Positions 15,633 through 24,099 of a stretch of DNA of 64,000 nt are shown here, piece after piece (the first letter of the stretch is position 1; the number at the start of each line of letters is the position of its first letter). The stretch comes from Acidimicrobiales bacterium (lineage in GTDB: Bacteria > Actinomycetota > Acidimicrobiia > Acidimicrobiales > MedAcidi-G1): NCBI GenBank assembly GCA_030747595.1, contig JASLKK010000002.1:121018-185017 (forward strand), given 5' to 3'. Both the position numbers and the translations under genes were made by a program. The notes under the pieces are model-generated. The model searched no databases, had not been told where the DNA came from, and worked only from the letters and a program-made list of their open reading frames with translations.

Positions 15633-16439
15633 TCAGTCGTCGGAGAGTGAGGCGGGGATTGGTAGGCGGCTCATGCGACCGCCGTCCACGGTCACCACCT
15701 GGCCGGTCACGAAGCCGGCGTCCGGGTTGGCCAGCCAAGACACGGTGGCCGCCACGTCAGCGGGTTCGCCGATCCGGCCCACTGGGTGCAGCGTGGCTAG
15801 GTCGGCCACCGCCTGCTCACGGTTTGGGTGCTTGTCGACGTAACCCCGGTTTAGTTCGGTGTCGATCCAGCCGGGGGCCACGGCGTTGCAGCGGATTCCC
15901 GCCGGACCGAGTTCGACGGCCAGCGCGCGGGTGAGGCCGTGTACACCGGCCTTGGAAGCCGCATACGAGGAGTGGAGAGTATTGGCCCCCAGCCCCTCGA
16001 TGGAGCCGATGTTCACGATGGCTGGATCGGATCGGCCTTCCATGAGCGGCACGAGGTGCTTGGCCATGAGGAACGGTCCCCGAAGGTTGACGGCCATGGT
16101 GAGGTCCCAGCCGGCCACAGTCTCATCGGCGAGGGCCCGGGTGTCCATGATCCCGGCGTTGTTAACCAGTACGTCGACGCCGCCGTGGACGGCGGCCACC
16201 GACTCGGCGAACTCCAGGATCGAGATCTCGTTGGTGACGTCGAGGGGCACCCACTCACGGTGGCCGGCTGCGTCACTCTCTAGGAACAGGTTGCCCGGAT
16301 CGGTGAGGTCGCCGATGACGACGGTGGCGCCCTCGGCGGCGAATCGGTTCACGATGGCCCGCCCAATGCCCTGGGCGCCGCCGGTGACCACGACGATGCG
16401 GCCGGTGACCCGGCCGTTTCCCTCCGGGTCGTCATTCAT
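15633..16439 (-). CDS. Short-chain dehydrogenase/reductase
   Basis: A 268-residue classical SDR. The Rossmann glycine motif is TGGAQGIGR (about 19-27), NNAGIMD follows, catalytic Ser lies in NIGSIEG and the Tyr/Lys pair in YAASKAG. It would interconvert an alcohol and a carbonyl with NAD(P). It is the last gene of the six-gene minus-strand operon that starts with the MttB homologue and overlaps the preceding SDR by ATGA. Two SDRs in tandem suggest two alcohol/ketone steps or an epimerisation through a keto intermediate. Substrate is not readable from sequence. Confidence 0.9.
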   Translation of the reverse strand: MNDDPEGNGRVTGRIVVVTGGAQGIGRAIVNRFAAEGATVVIGDLTDPGNLFLESDAAGHREWVPLDVTNEISILEFAESVAAVHGGVDVLVNNAGIMDTRALADETVAGWDLTMAVNLRGPFLMAKHLVPLMEGRSDPAIVNIGSIEGLGANTLHSSYAASKAGVHGLTRALAVELGPAGIRCNAVAPGWIDTELNRGYVDKHPNREQAVADLATLHPVGRIGEPADVAATVSWLANPDAGFVTGQVVTVDGGRMSRLPIPASLSDD

Positions 16440-17212
16440 GCTGCGGTGTACCCACCGTCGACGCTGATGTTGGCACCGTTCACATGTCGGGACCGATCGT
16501 CGGCCAGGAAGGCCACCACGTGGGCGACCTCGTCACCGGCGGGAATTCGCCCCTCGGGGATACCGCCGATGTTCATGGCATGTACCTCTTCTCGCGAGTC
16601 GTTACGTTCCGAGTAGAGCATGCTGGTATCCACAGCTCCCGGACAGACGGCGTTGATGCGGATGCCCTCGTGGGCGTGGTCCAGCGCCATGGCCCGGGTG
16701 AGGTTGGTGACCGCCCCCTTGGAGGCGCAGTAGGCGGCCAGTCCGGGTCCGCCTACCAGCCCGTTGGTCGAGCTGATGTTGACGATGGCTCCGCCCCCGA
16801 CGGCCCGAAGTGCCGGAAGGGCGGCTCGAGTACACCGGAACAGGCCGTCCACGTTTGTGGACATGACCCGGTGCCATTCCTCGTCGCTGGTGCCCTCGGC
16901 GTTGGCCCTCGTGATGACGCCCGCCGCGTTGACCAGCACGTCGAGTCGCCCATGGGCCCGTATCGCGGACCCGACGGCCTCGTCTCCATAGGTCGGGTCG
17001 GCCACGTCACCCAGCGCGGTGGTGGCCAACCCACCGGCGGCGGTGACCTCAGCCACCACGGCGTCGGCCCGGGTGGCGTCGCGGCCTCCGACCACCACGG
17101 TGAAGCCCTCGGCAGCGAGGCGCAAGGCACACGCCCGGCCGATTCCCGACGTGGCACCGGTGATCAGGGCGACCCGTGGCCCGGTGGCTGGCCCGGTAGA
17201 TGAATCAGTCAT
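16436..17212 (-). CDS. Short-chain dehydrogenase/reductase
   Basis: A 258-residue classical SDR with TGATSGIGRA, NAAGVITR, SSTNG around the catalytic serine, YCASKGA for Tyr/Lys, and the closing ISVDGGYTAA. The ATG at 17212 (MTDSSTGPATGP) was preferred over an in-frame upstream start at 17377 because the longer form would run into the preceding oxidase gene. It lies 28 nt after the FAD oxidase gene and overlaps the next SDR by 4 nt, fifth in the operon. The two SDRs share the general fold but differ clearly in sequence, so they are not a recent tandem duplication. Confidence 0.9.
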   Translation of the reverse strand: MTDSSTGPATGPRVALITGATSGIGRACALRLAAEGFTVVVGGRDATRADAVVAEVTAAGGLATTALGDVADPTYGDEAVGSAIRAHGRLDVLVNAAGVITRANAEGTSDEEWHRVMSTNVDGLFRCTRAALPALRAVGGGAIVNISSTNGLVGGPGLAAYCASKGAVTNLTRAMALDHAHEGIRINAVCPGAVDTSMLYSERNDSREEVHAMNIGGIPEGRIPAGDEVAHVVAFLADDRSRHVNGANISVDGGYTAA

Positions 17213-17240
17213 TCGGCCTTTCCTCGTTCCGGCATCCGGA

Positions 17241-18560
17241 TCACATCTCGCGGCCGGACTGTAGGCGCAGCCGACGGGCGTACATCTCAACGCCCCACCC
17301 GAGGACCGGGTCGGGAACGTTCTTATTGGGGCGACCCCGGCCGAGCATGGCGTCCAGCAGGTCGGAGCCTTCGCCACACATCATCTCGGCGATCAACTTC
17401 CCGCAGATGGAGCCCCTGGCGAGTCCGGTGCCGTTGTGGACGCTGGCGGCCGTGATGCCGTCAGCGACCGTCCCGAAGACCGGTTCGCCGTTGCGGGCCA
17501 TACTCAAGGCCCCGCCCCACGTGTATTCGAACGGCACGTCGGTGAGACTGGGGAACCGAGCCTCGAATGCCTTCCGGTGGGACCGGCCGGCCCGCTGGCG
17601 TCGGCGCCCTCCGGCGAGTGAGTGGCGACTGTAGGAGTAGACGTTCCGTACGAGGATCCGGCCGTTGGCCAGCCGGCGAACCGTCGTACCCGACGGTGCG
17701 GCCGGGATGACCCCCCACGTGCGGTGCCCGCCGATCGACGTCGACTCATCGTCGGTCAACGGTCGGGTCATCGAGCCCCACGTGACGACCGGAATGAGGT
17801 GCTTTCGGTAGAAGCCGAACCCGGCCAGGAAGCCGTTGTTGGCCAGAAGCAGTTCGGGGGTCCGGACGCTGCCCCCGTCGGTCCACAACTCATGGGGTGG
17901 TCCGGCGTTTAGCCAGGTCACCGGGGTTTCCTCATGAACCACCACGTTGTCCGGCAGGGTGGTGGCCAGGCCCCGACAGAGGGCAGCGGGCTGCATGAGT
18001 GCGGTTCCCGGTGTGTGCAGACCCTGGTGGTAGTGGTCAATACCTAGCCGGTCAACCAGGGCATCGGCGTCCAGTAGTTCGTACGGCTCGTCGATTCGGT
18101 CCAGGGTCGAGGCGAAGTGCTTCAGGTCCCGGACGCCGCGGTCGGTGCAGGCGGCATGGGTCTTGCCGGTCCACGACCAGTCGCAGTCGATGCCGTGGGC
18201 GGTCACCGCCTCCTCCAAGTACGAGAGACCGGCCCGGTTCAGGGCGATCTGCTGCTTCTCAAATTCGGCGGTGTCAGCGAAGCCCTCGGATCGGATGTTG
18301 TGGGCGTGGTCGATGCCGAACCCGGACGACCGGCCCGCAGCGTTGTTGCCGATACGCCCGGCCTCCAACAGGAGGATGTGGGCGTCGGGGCGCAACTGGC
18401 CGAGCCGCCGGGCCGCCGCCAGGCCGGTGAACCCCGCGCCCACCACGACCACATCGGCCTCGGTCGGGCCGCTCAGGGGCGCGGCGGGTGGCACCTCTTT
18501 GAGGATCTCGAACCACCCGTTGTCGCGACGGGCGTCGGGTAGGAGGGTGACGGCGCCCAT
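17241..18560 (-). CDS. FAD-dependent amine/amino-acid oxidase, DAO (PuuB-like) family
   Basis: A 439-residue flavoprotein. The dinucleotide-binding motif VVVVGAGFTGLAAARRLGQ lies at about 36-54, followed by LLLEAGRIGNNAAGRSSGF, which in this family leads into the FAD contact region. The C-terminal part has YTWGGALSMARNGEPVFG and HNGTGLARGSICGKL, the second flavin contact. DAO relatives oxidise gamma-glutamylputrescine, sarcosine, dimethylglycine or D-amino acids to imines. The aldehyde dehydrogenase encoded just upstream (30-nt gap) would take the resulting aldehyde. It is the fourth gene in the MttB operon, so an N-methylated or demethylated amine is a likely substrate; this is an inference. 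Confidence 0.88.
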   Translation of the reverse strand: MGAVTLLPDARRDNGWFEILKEVPPAAPLSGPTEADVVVVGAGFTGLAAARRLGQLRPDAHILLLEAGRIGNNAAGRSSGFGIDHAHNIRSEGFADTAEFEKQQIALNRAGLSYLEEAVTAHGIDCDWSWTGKTHAACTDRGVRDLKHFASTLDRIDEPYELLDADALVDRLGIDHYHQGLHTPGTALMQPAALCRGLATTLPDNVVVHEETPVTWLNAGPPHELWTDGGSVRTPELLLANNGFLAGFGFYRKHLIPVVTWGSMTRPLTDDESTSIGGHRTWGVIPAAPSGTTVRRLANGRILVRNVYSYSRHSLAGGRRRQRAGRSHRKAFEARFPSLTDVPFEYTWGGALSMARNGEPVFGTVADGITAASVHNGTGLARGSICGKLIAEMMCGEGSDLLDAMLGRGRPNKNVPDPVLGWGVEMYARRLRLQSGREM

Positions 18561-18590
18561 GGAATCAGGACAGCTTCGTTTGAAGCGGGG

Positions 18591-20087
18591 TCAAGACAGG
18601 TCCATCCAGATGGTCTTGAGCTCGGTGTACTGCTCGTGGGCTGTGATGGACTTGTCGCGTCCGCCGAAGCCCGACTGCTTGAAGCCACCGAACGGGGTAG
18701 TGATGTCGCCCTCGCCGTAACAGTTCACGGCTACCGTGCCGGCCCGAATGGCCCGGGCTGCCAGGTGGGCGGTACGCAGGTCGGTGGTGTGAATCGTGCC
18801 GGCCAGGCCGTAGTCGGTGTCGTTGGCCAGACGGATGGCCTCCTCCGGGGTGTCGAAGGTGGTCACGGCCAGTACCGGTCCGAAGACCTCCTCTCGGGCC
18901 AGACGGCTATCGGGGTCCACGTCGGTAAACACGGTGGGCTCCACGAACCAGCCGCCGCTCTCCTGACGGACCTGGTTGCCGCCTACCAGACACGTCGAGC
19001 CGGCCTCGTGGGCGTCAGAGATGTGGCCCAGCACCTTGTCCAGGTGGGCCTCCTCGATCATGGCGCCCATGGTCGTCTCAGATACCAGGGGATCGCCGAC
19101 CACCCAGTCGTGGCTGCGTTCGGCAATCCGTTCCAGTAGCTCGTCGGCCACTGATCGTTGCACGATGAGACGAGAGTTGGCGCTGCAGTTTTGTCCACCG
19201 TTCCAGAAGATTCCCTCGCAGATTCCGGTTGCTGCGGCGTCCAGGTCATCGGCGTCGGCCATGACGATGACCGGGCTCTTGCCGCCGCACTCCAGCAGGA
19301 CTTCCTTGAGGTTGGAGTCCGCCGAGTAGCGCAGAAAGTGGCGACCTACCTCGGTCGAACCGGTGAAGGCCACGCAGTCCACGTCGGGGTGTAGGCCGAT
19401 GGCCGCCCCGGCCGTCTCGCCGAATCCGGGGACCACGTTGAGCACGCCGTCGGGGATGCCGGCCTCGATGGCCAGTTCGGCGATGCGGATGGTCGACATG
19501 GAGGTTTGCTCGGCCGGCTTGACGACGCACGTGTTGCCGGCGGCCAGGATTGGGCCGATCTTCCAGCCGGCCATCATCAGCGGGTAGTTCCAGGGCAGCA
19601 CGGCGCCCACCACACCGATGGGTTCGCGCACCACCATGCCGACCCGACCGGGGCCCGACGGCGAGAGTTGGTCGTAGAGCTTGTCGGCCGCCTCAGCGTG
19701 CCACCGGAGGGTGGCTACCAGGTCGGGGACGTCCAGTCCCGAGCAGTCGCTGATCGGCTTGCCGGCTTCCAGGGTCTCGATGATGGCCAGTTCGTCGGTG
19801 TGGGCCTCGACGAGCGAGGCGAATCGCAGGATTAGGCGTTTACGGTCGGCGGGGGCCAGATGGCCCCATGGGCCGTCTTCGAAGGCAGTTCGGGCCGCCG
19901 TGACCGCTCGGTCGACATCTTCGGCGTCGCATTCCGATACTTGGGCCAGCTCGGTGCCGGTGGCCGGGTTGAGGGTGGCGAACGTCTTTCTGGAGGCTGA
20001 CTCCACGCTGCGGCCACCGATGACGGCCCGGGTGGGTGGGTTGATCGACGCGGCCAGTGCGGTCGGATCGGCGAGGTCGAGTGCCAT
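18591..20087 (-). CDS. NAD-dependent aldehyde dehydrogenase (PuuC-like)
   Basis: A 498-residue aldehyde dehydrogenase with VLPWNYPL, KPAEQTS, FTGSTEVGRH, the catalytic Glu in ECGGKSP and Cys in GGQNCSANSRL, and EEVFGPVLAV near the end. The C-terminal block ITTPFGGFKQSGFGGRDKS and YTELKTIWMDLS is typical of the PuuC/gamma-aminobutyraldehyde branch. Its stop shares one base with the operon order: its start lies on the last base of the DHDPS-like gene, giving tight coupling. It would oxidise the aldehyde released by the DAO oxidase, or 2-oxoglutarate semialdehyde if the hydroxyproline-type scheme holds. Confidence 0.9.
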   Translation of the reverse strand: MALDLADPTALAASINPPTRAVIGGRSVESASRKTFATLNPATGTELAQVSECDAEDVDRAVTAARTAFEDGPWGHLAPADRKRLILRFASLVEAHTDELAIIETLEAGKPISDCSGLDVPDLVATLRWHAEAADKLYDQLSPSGPGRVGMVVREPIGVVGAVLPWNYPLMMAGWKIGPILAAGNTCVVKPAEQTSMSTIRIAELAIEAGIPDGVLNVVPGFGETAGAAIGLHPDVDCVAFTGSTEVGRHFLRYSADSNLKEVLLECGGKSPVIVMADADDLDAAATGICEGIFWNGGQNCSANSRLIVQRSVADELLERIAERSHDWVVGDPLVSETTMGAMIEEAHLDKVLGHISDAHEAGSTCLVGGNQVRQESGGWFVEPTVFTDVDPDSRLAREEVFGPVLAVTTFDTPEEAIRLANDTDYGLAGTIHTTDLRTAHLAARAIRAGTVAVNCYGEGDITTPFGGFKQSGFGGRDKSITAHEQYTELKTIWMDLS

Positions 20088-21148
20088 CAGTTGCTGCTCC
20101 CGTTTTGGTTAGTGGTCGGTCGTGTACTGCCTACTTCGAAGCGACTGGCTCCAGCACGGCCCACGCCGGCGCGACTGGTCATCTGGACGAGCCAGTCCCG
20201 CTCTTCCTCCCATTCGCGAAAGACGAGGCGGTCGCGGTCGACCCCGTTGACGGGGAGGGTTGAGAGTGCGGCCTGCAGAGCGACTCGGCCCTGACGGGAC
20301 ATGGGCATGACCGGGCGACGGCAGGGACCAATGGCGCGACCCACCATGTTGGTGGCCGTCTTGACCGCTGCGTTGTACTCGGCCTCGTGCGGGTTGTCCC
20401 AGAAGTAGAGGTTGGCGGGGAGCATCTGGCGCCACAGTCCCATGGCCTCGGCGTGGCGGCCAGCCGTGATGTGGTTGTAGAGGGCCACGCACTCATGTGG
20501 CATGACGTTGGCCGCCCCCCAAATCCACCCGGCGCTGCCGGCCATGAGGGCGAAGGGGGCCAGCGGGTCGGCCCCGGCCAGCACATGGCCGCCGATCCCG
20601 ACCAACTGCTGGAGTCGGATGAGGTCACCGGTGGAATCCTTGATGTAGTCGATGTTCTCCATGGCGATGAGCCGGCGGTACAGGTCCGGCGTGATGTCGA
20701 AGCCGGACTGGACCGGGATGTTGTACAGGACGATCGGGGCGTCGACGGCCCGGGCCAACGTCTCGGAGTGGTACAGGACGCCCCGTTCGAACGGCCCCTC
20801 GAAGTAGGGAGGGAGGACCATCACGGCGTTGGCTCCGAGGTCGATGGCGGCCCGGGAGTTCTCGATGGCATCCACGGTGGTGATGGCCGACGTCTGGCAG
20901 ATCACCGGGATGCGACCGGCCACCTGGTCGATGCCGATGCGAAAGATCCGTTCCTTCTCGTCGGCTGAGAGGAAGGCGAACTCGCCGGTGCCGGCGGCCA
21001 GTACTAGACCGTGCACACCGGCCTCCACGAGGCTGTCGATGTGGTCGCGGAGGCGGCCCTCGTCTACCGACTCGCCAGAGTCGTCGAACGGGGAGCTCAT
21101 GGCGGCGCAGACGCCGTGGAGCAGGGGTGGGTCGGTTGGAGTGTTCAT
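20087..21148 (-). CDS. DHDPS/NAL-family pyruvate-dependent-type lyase or deaminase
   Basis: A 353-residue class I aldolase-fold enzyme. Signature parts are TGEFAFLSADEKERI, NAVMVLPPYF, YNIPVQSGFDI (active-site Tyr) and YIKDSTGDL (Schiff-base Lys). Members include dihydrodipicolinate synthase, N-acetylneuraminate lyase and the deaminases that act in trans-4-hydroxyproline breakdown. The usual length is about 300, so there is a C-terminal extension of roughly 50 residues (MTSRAGVGRAGASRFEVGS). Location between an MttB homologue and an aldehyde dehydrogenase argues for a catabolic role rather than lysine synthesis. It starts 24 nt after the MttB-like gene. Confidence 0.85.
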   Translation of the reverse strand: MNTPTDPPLLHGVCAAMSSPFDDSGESVDEGRLRDHIDSLVEAGVHGLVLAAGTGEFAFLSADEKERIFRIGIDQVAGRIPVICQTSAITTVDAIENSRAAIDLGANAVMVLPPYFEGPFERGVLYHSETLARAVDAPIVLYNIPVQSGFDITPDLYRRLIAMENIDYIKDSTGDLIRLQQLVGIGGHVLAGADPLAPFALMAGSAGWIWGAANVMPHECVALYNHITAGRHAEAMGLWRQMLPANLYFWDNPHEAEYNAAVKTATNMVGRAIGPCRRPVMPMSRQGRVALQAALSTLPVNGVDRDRLVFREWEEERDWLVQMTSRAGVGRAGASRFEVGSTRPTTNQNGSSN

Positions 21149-21172
21149 GGTGGGTCCTTCTCGGCCAGATTC

Positions 21173-22741
21173 TCAGGAAACCAGATTGGGGAGTTCGGCA
21201 TCGCGGCGGGCCACGTACTCCTCGAGTTCGTTGCGGACGTCGTCGGGCAAGTGGGGCTCCTCATATTCGTCGAGGAGTTGTCGGCACTTGGCGGCGGCCC
21301 GGTCTTCGGCACTAAGGGCTCCATCGGCCAGCCACTGTTCGTAGTTGTCGCTGTTCATCATCTCGGGCATCGAGAACGCTGTCTGGAAGTTGGCCAGCGT
21401 GTGGGCAGTTCCCAGATGGTGGCCGCCCGGGGGGACCTCGCGCATGGTGGCCAGCACTTCGTCGAGGTCGTTGAACGAGACACCGCCGCCGAGGCGCATC
21501 ATCATCTCCAACTGCTCGCTGTCCAGCACCCACTTGGCGTAGCTCTGGCACATGGCGCTCTCCAGATAGCCGGTGGTCGACAGTACGAAGTTGGTGCCAG
21601 CCATGAGCACGCCGTACATGTTGCGGGCCGCCTCGTAGCCGGCCTGGGCGTCGACCATCTTGGAGCTGGTGCACGAGCCGCTGCAGCGCGATGGCAGCCG
21701 GTAGTGGCGGGCCATCTGGGCGGTGAGCAGGTTCATGTGGCAGATCTCCGGTGTGCCGGCCTGTGGGGCACCGGTCTTCATCGAGACAGTGGACAGCCAC
21801 TGGCCGTACAGGGCGGGTGCGCCGGCCCGGACCAGCTGGGAGAAGGCCACGCCGGTCAGGGCCTCGATGTTGACCTGGATCACTGCGCCGACCGTTGATG
21901 CCGGGGTCGACGCCCCTCCGAGCACGAAGGGGCTGAACAGGGTGGCCTGGTTGGCGCCGGCAAACACTCGGACGCTGTCCAGCATGGTCTTGTCCCATAC
22001 CAGCGGCGTGTTGCCGTTAGCCAGACAGGTCATGACGGTGGTGTTCCGGACGAATTTCTGCCCGAAGACGATGCCGGCCATGTGGAGGCTGTCTTCGGCT
22101 CGCTCCATCGACGTCACAGCGCCCATGAACGGCTTGGACGAATACTTCAGCAGGCTCTCGGTCATGTAGAGGTGTCGCTTGGGGACTGGTATGTCCATGG
22201 GTTCGCAGACCACGCCGCCCGACATGTGCAGGGCGGGTGAGAGGTGGTTGAGCTTCGTGAAGTTCCGGAAGTCCTCGATGCTTCCCGGGCGCCGGACCCC
22301 GTCCAGGCCGAGGACGTACGGGGCGCCGTAGGAGGGGGTGAAGATGGTCTTCCCGTCGCCCACCGTCACGGTGTGGGCGGGATCTCGGGCCACCATGGTG
22401 TACGAGGATGGGGCGGTGCCGACCAGCGACATGAGGAGTTCGCGGTCGATGCGAACCCGAACGCCGTCAACCGAGGCACCGGCGGCCGTCCACATGGCGA
22501 TGGCGTCGGGGCAGCGGAACTCGATGCCCACCTCCTCGATGACGTCCATGGAGGCGTCGTGGATGGTCTGGACCTGTTCCTCAGTCAGCAGGTCCACCCA
22601 AGGGATTTTCCGCTCCAGTTCGGGCAACCAGGTCTGCACCCGGGTACGGCGCTTGGCGGCTCGTGCATCGCGACCCCGACGGACCTGCCCCAGTTCGGGA
22701 CCGGTTGCCGATCCGGTGGACGGCTCGTTGATCGGAGTCAT
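21173..22741 (-). CDS. Trimethylamine methyltransferase (MttB) family protein without pyrrolysine; betaine:corrinoid methyltransferase candidate
   Basis: A 522-residue full-length member of the MttB superfamily, read through without any in-frame UAG, so it is the non-pyrrolysine type. Relatives MtgB and MtpB move a methyl group from glycine betaine or proline betaine to a corrinoid protein. Landmarks are IHDASMDVIEEVGIEFRCPDA, the central GNTPLVWDKTMLDSV and CSGSCTSSKMVDAQAGYEAARN. ATG at 22741 is preferred over 22777 because the latter would extend over the divergent promoter region. It is first in a six-gene operon with a DHDPS-like enzyme, aldehyde dehydrogenase, DAO oxidase and two SDRs. 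No corrinoid protein or methylcobamide:tetrahydrofolate methyltransferase gene lies in the window, so its partners must be elsewhere or its chemistry differs. Confidence 0.88.
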   Translation of the reverse strand: MTPINEPSTGSATGPELGQVRRGRDARAAKRRTRVQTWLPELERKIPWVDLLTEEQVQTIHDASMDVIEEVGIEFRCPDAIAMWTAAGASVDGVRVRIDRELLMSLVGTAPSSYTMVARDPAHTVTVGDGKTIFTPSYGAPYVLGLDGVRRPGSIEDFRNFTKLNHLSPALHMSGGVVCEPMDIPVPKRHLYMTESLLKYSSKPFMGAVTSMERAEDSLHMAGIVFGQKFVRNTTVMTCLANGNTPLVWDKTMLDSVRVFAGANQATLFSPFVLGGASTPASTVGAVIQVNIEALTGVAFSQLVRAGAPALYGQWLSTVSMKTGAPQAGTPEICHMNLLTAQMARHYRLPSRCSGSCTSSKMVDAQAGYEAARNMYGVLMAGTNFVLSTTGYLESAMCQSYAKWVLDSEQLEMMMRLGGGVSFNDLDEVLATMREVPPGGHHLGTAHTLANFQTAFSMPEMMNSDNYEQWLADGALSAEDRAAAKCRQLLDEYEEPHLPDDVRNELEEYVARRDAELPNLVS

Positions 22742-22875
22742 GGTCACTGCGGGATGCTCTCCACGATCAAGCCCCAATGCAAGAGATGAGCCGCATTTTT
22801 CTGATGCTCGGTCCCGGCGTCCGCTCGAACATGGGCCTGTTGTACGGCGGGAGTGGCGCTGCGAGACTCCGGCTC

Positions 22876-24075
22876 GTGACCGATGAGACCAGCTCGCAGC
22901 CGCCCCCTGGAGCGCTCGGGCACCTTCGGGTGGCTGACTTCAGCCGAGTGCTGGCCGGGCCCATGGCCACCATGGTTCTGGCTGACCTAGGTGCCGATGT
23001 GGTCAAGGTCGAACAACCCGGGGTGGGCGACGAGACTCGCACCTGGGGCCCACCGTGGTGGGGTGATGGCGATGAGGCGACGAGCACCTACTACCTGGGC
23101 CTGAACCGCAACAAGCGAAGCATCGCTCTCGACCTGCGAGACCTTGATGACCTGGCGGTGGCCCGCCGGCTCGCTCTGGCCGCCGACGTGGTGGTCGACA
23201 ACTTCCGGGTCGGCACCATGGCCCGGTTCGGTCTGGACCGGGAGACCCTGGCCGCTGAGCATCCGGGCGTCATCACCTGTTCGGTCACCGGGTTCGGTAG
23301 TGCCGGTGATGGTGCCACGCTGGCTGGCTACGACTTTTTGGTGCAGGCGATGAGCGGGGTGATGGCGATCACCGGCGAGGCCGACGGCGAACCGACCAAG
23401 ATCGGGTCGGCCATGGTCGACAACCTGACCGGCCTCTACGCAGCCATCGCCATCCTGGCGGCTGTCGAGCAGCGCCGGGAGTGTGGCGAAGGCCAGCACG
23501 TGGAGGTCTCGCTCATGTCGGCTGCCCTGGCCGGGCTGCTCAACGTGGGTTCGGGGCACGTGGTGGCCGACACCGACCCGGGGCGTCAGGGCAACCGCCA
23601 CCCGTCGATCGTCCCTTACCAGCCGTACCGCACCGCCGACGGGGTGCTGGCCATCGCGGCGGCCAGCCCCGCCCTGTGGGAGAAGCTCTGTGAGGCCCTT
23701 GGCCGCGACGACTGGCGGACTGACGAGCGGTTCGCCGATAACGCGGCACGCATGGTCAATGCCGACGACCTGGAAGCCGAGATCGAGTCGGTGTTGGCCA
23801 CCAACACGGCCGCTGGTTGGCTGGTGGTTCTGCGGGCCGCGGGCATTCCGGCTGGTCCCATCAACACGGTGCGTCAGGCGTTCCTGGATGCCGAGGCCCT
23901 CGGTCTAGATCCGATCGCCGTCCTGGACGACGGTGGGTCGACCGGTGGACGAACTGAGGCGTTCCGGTCGGTTCGCTCACCGATCCGGATGTCGACCACC
24001 CCACCGACGGTTCGCCGGCGCCCGCCGTCCAACGACGAGCACGGCGCCGAAATCCGTGCCGAGACCGCCAACTGA
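22876..24075 (+). CDS. CaiB/BaiF-family CoA transferase
   Basis: A 399-residue class III CoA transferase that would pass CoA between acyl acids. It has HLRVADFSRVLAGPMATMVLADLGADVVKVE, the TYYLGLNRNKRSI block and the nucleophilic aspartate in LAGYDFLVQAMSG. I chose GTG at 22876 because the product then has the usual length and starts just before the conserved LRVADFSRVLAGP; in-frame ATGs at 22777 and 22831 would add an unusual leader. It is divergent from the MttB operon. Carnitine and crotonobetaine CoA transfer are known for the family, which fits the betaine theme, but many other acids are possible. Confidence 0.87.
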   Translation: MTDETSSQPPPGALGHLRVADFSRVLAGPMATMVLADLGADVVKVEQPGVGDETRTWGPPWWGDGDEATSTYYLGLNRNKRSIALDLRDLDDLAVARRLALAADVVVDNFRVGTMARFGLDRETLAAEHPGVITCSVTGFGSAGDGATLAGYDFLVQAMSGVMAITGEADGEPTKIGSAMVDNLTGLYAAIAILAAVEQRRECGEGQHVEVSLMSAALAGLLNVGSGHVVADTDPGRQGNRHPSIVPYQPYRTADGVLAIAAASPALWEKLCEALGRDDWRTDERFADNAARMVNADDLEAEIESVLATNTAAGWLVVLRAAGIPAGPINTVRQAFLDAEALGLDPIAVLDDGGSTGGRTEAFRSVRSPIRMSTTPPTVRRRPPSNDEHGAEIRAETAN

Positions 24076-24099
24076 TCGGCCCAGTAGATCGGGTCAGGC

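Noticed and set aside
21173..22741. Pyrrolysine-containing MttB (true trimethylamine methyltransferase)
   Set aside because: There is no in-frame UAG in the gene and no pyl genes nearby, so it is the non-pyrrolysine branch.
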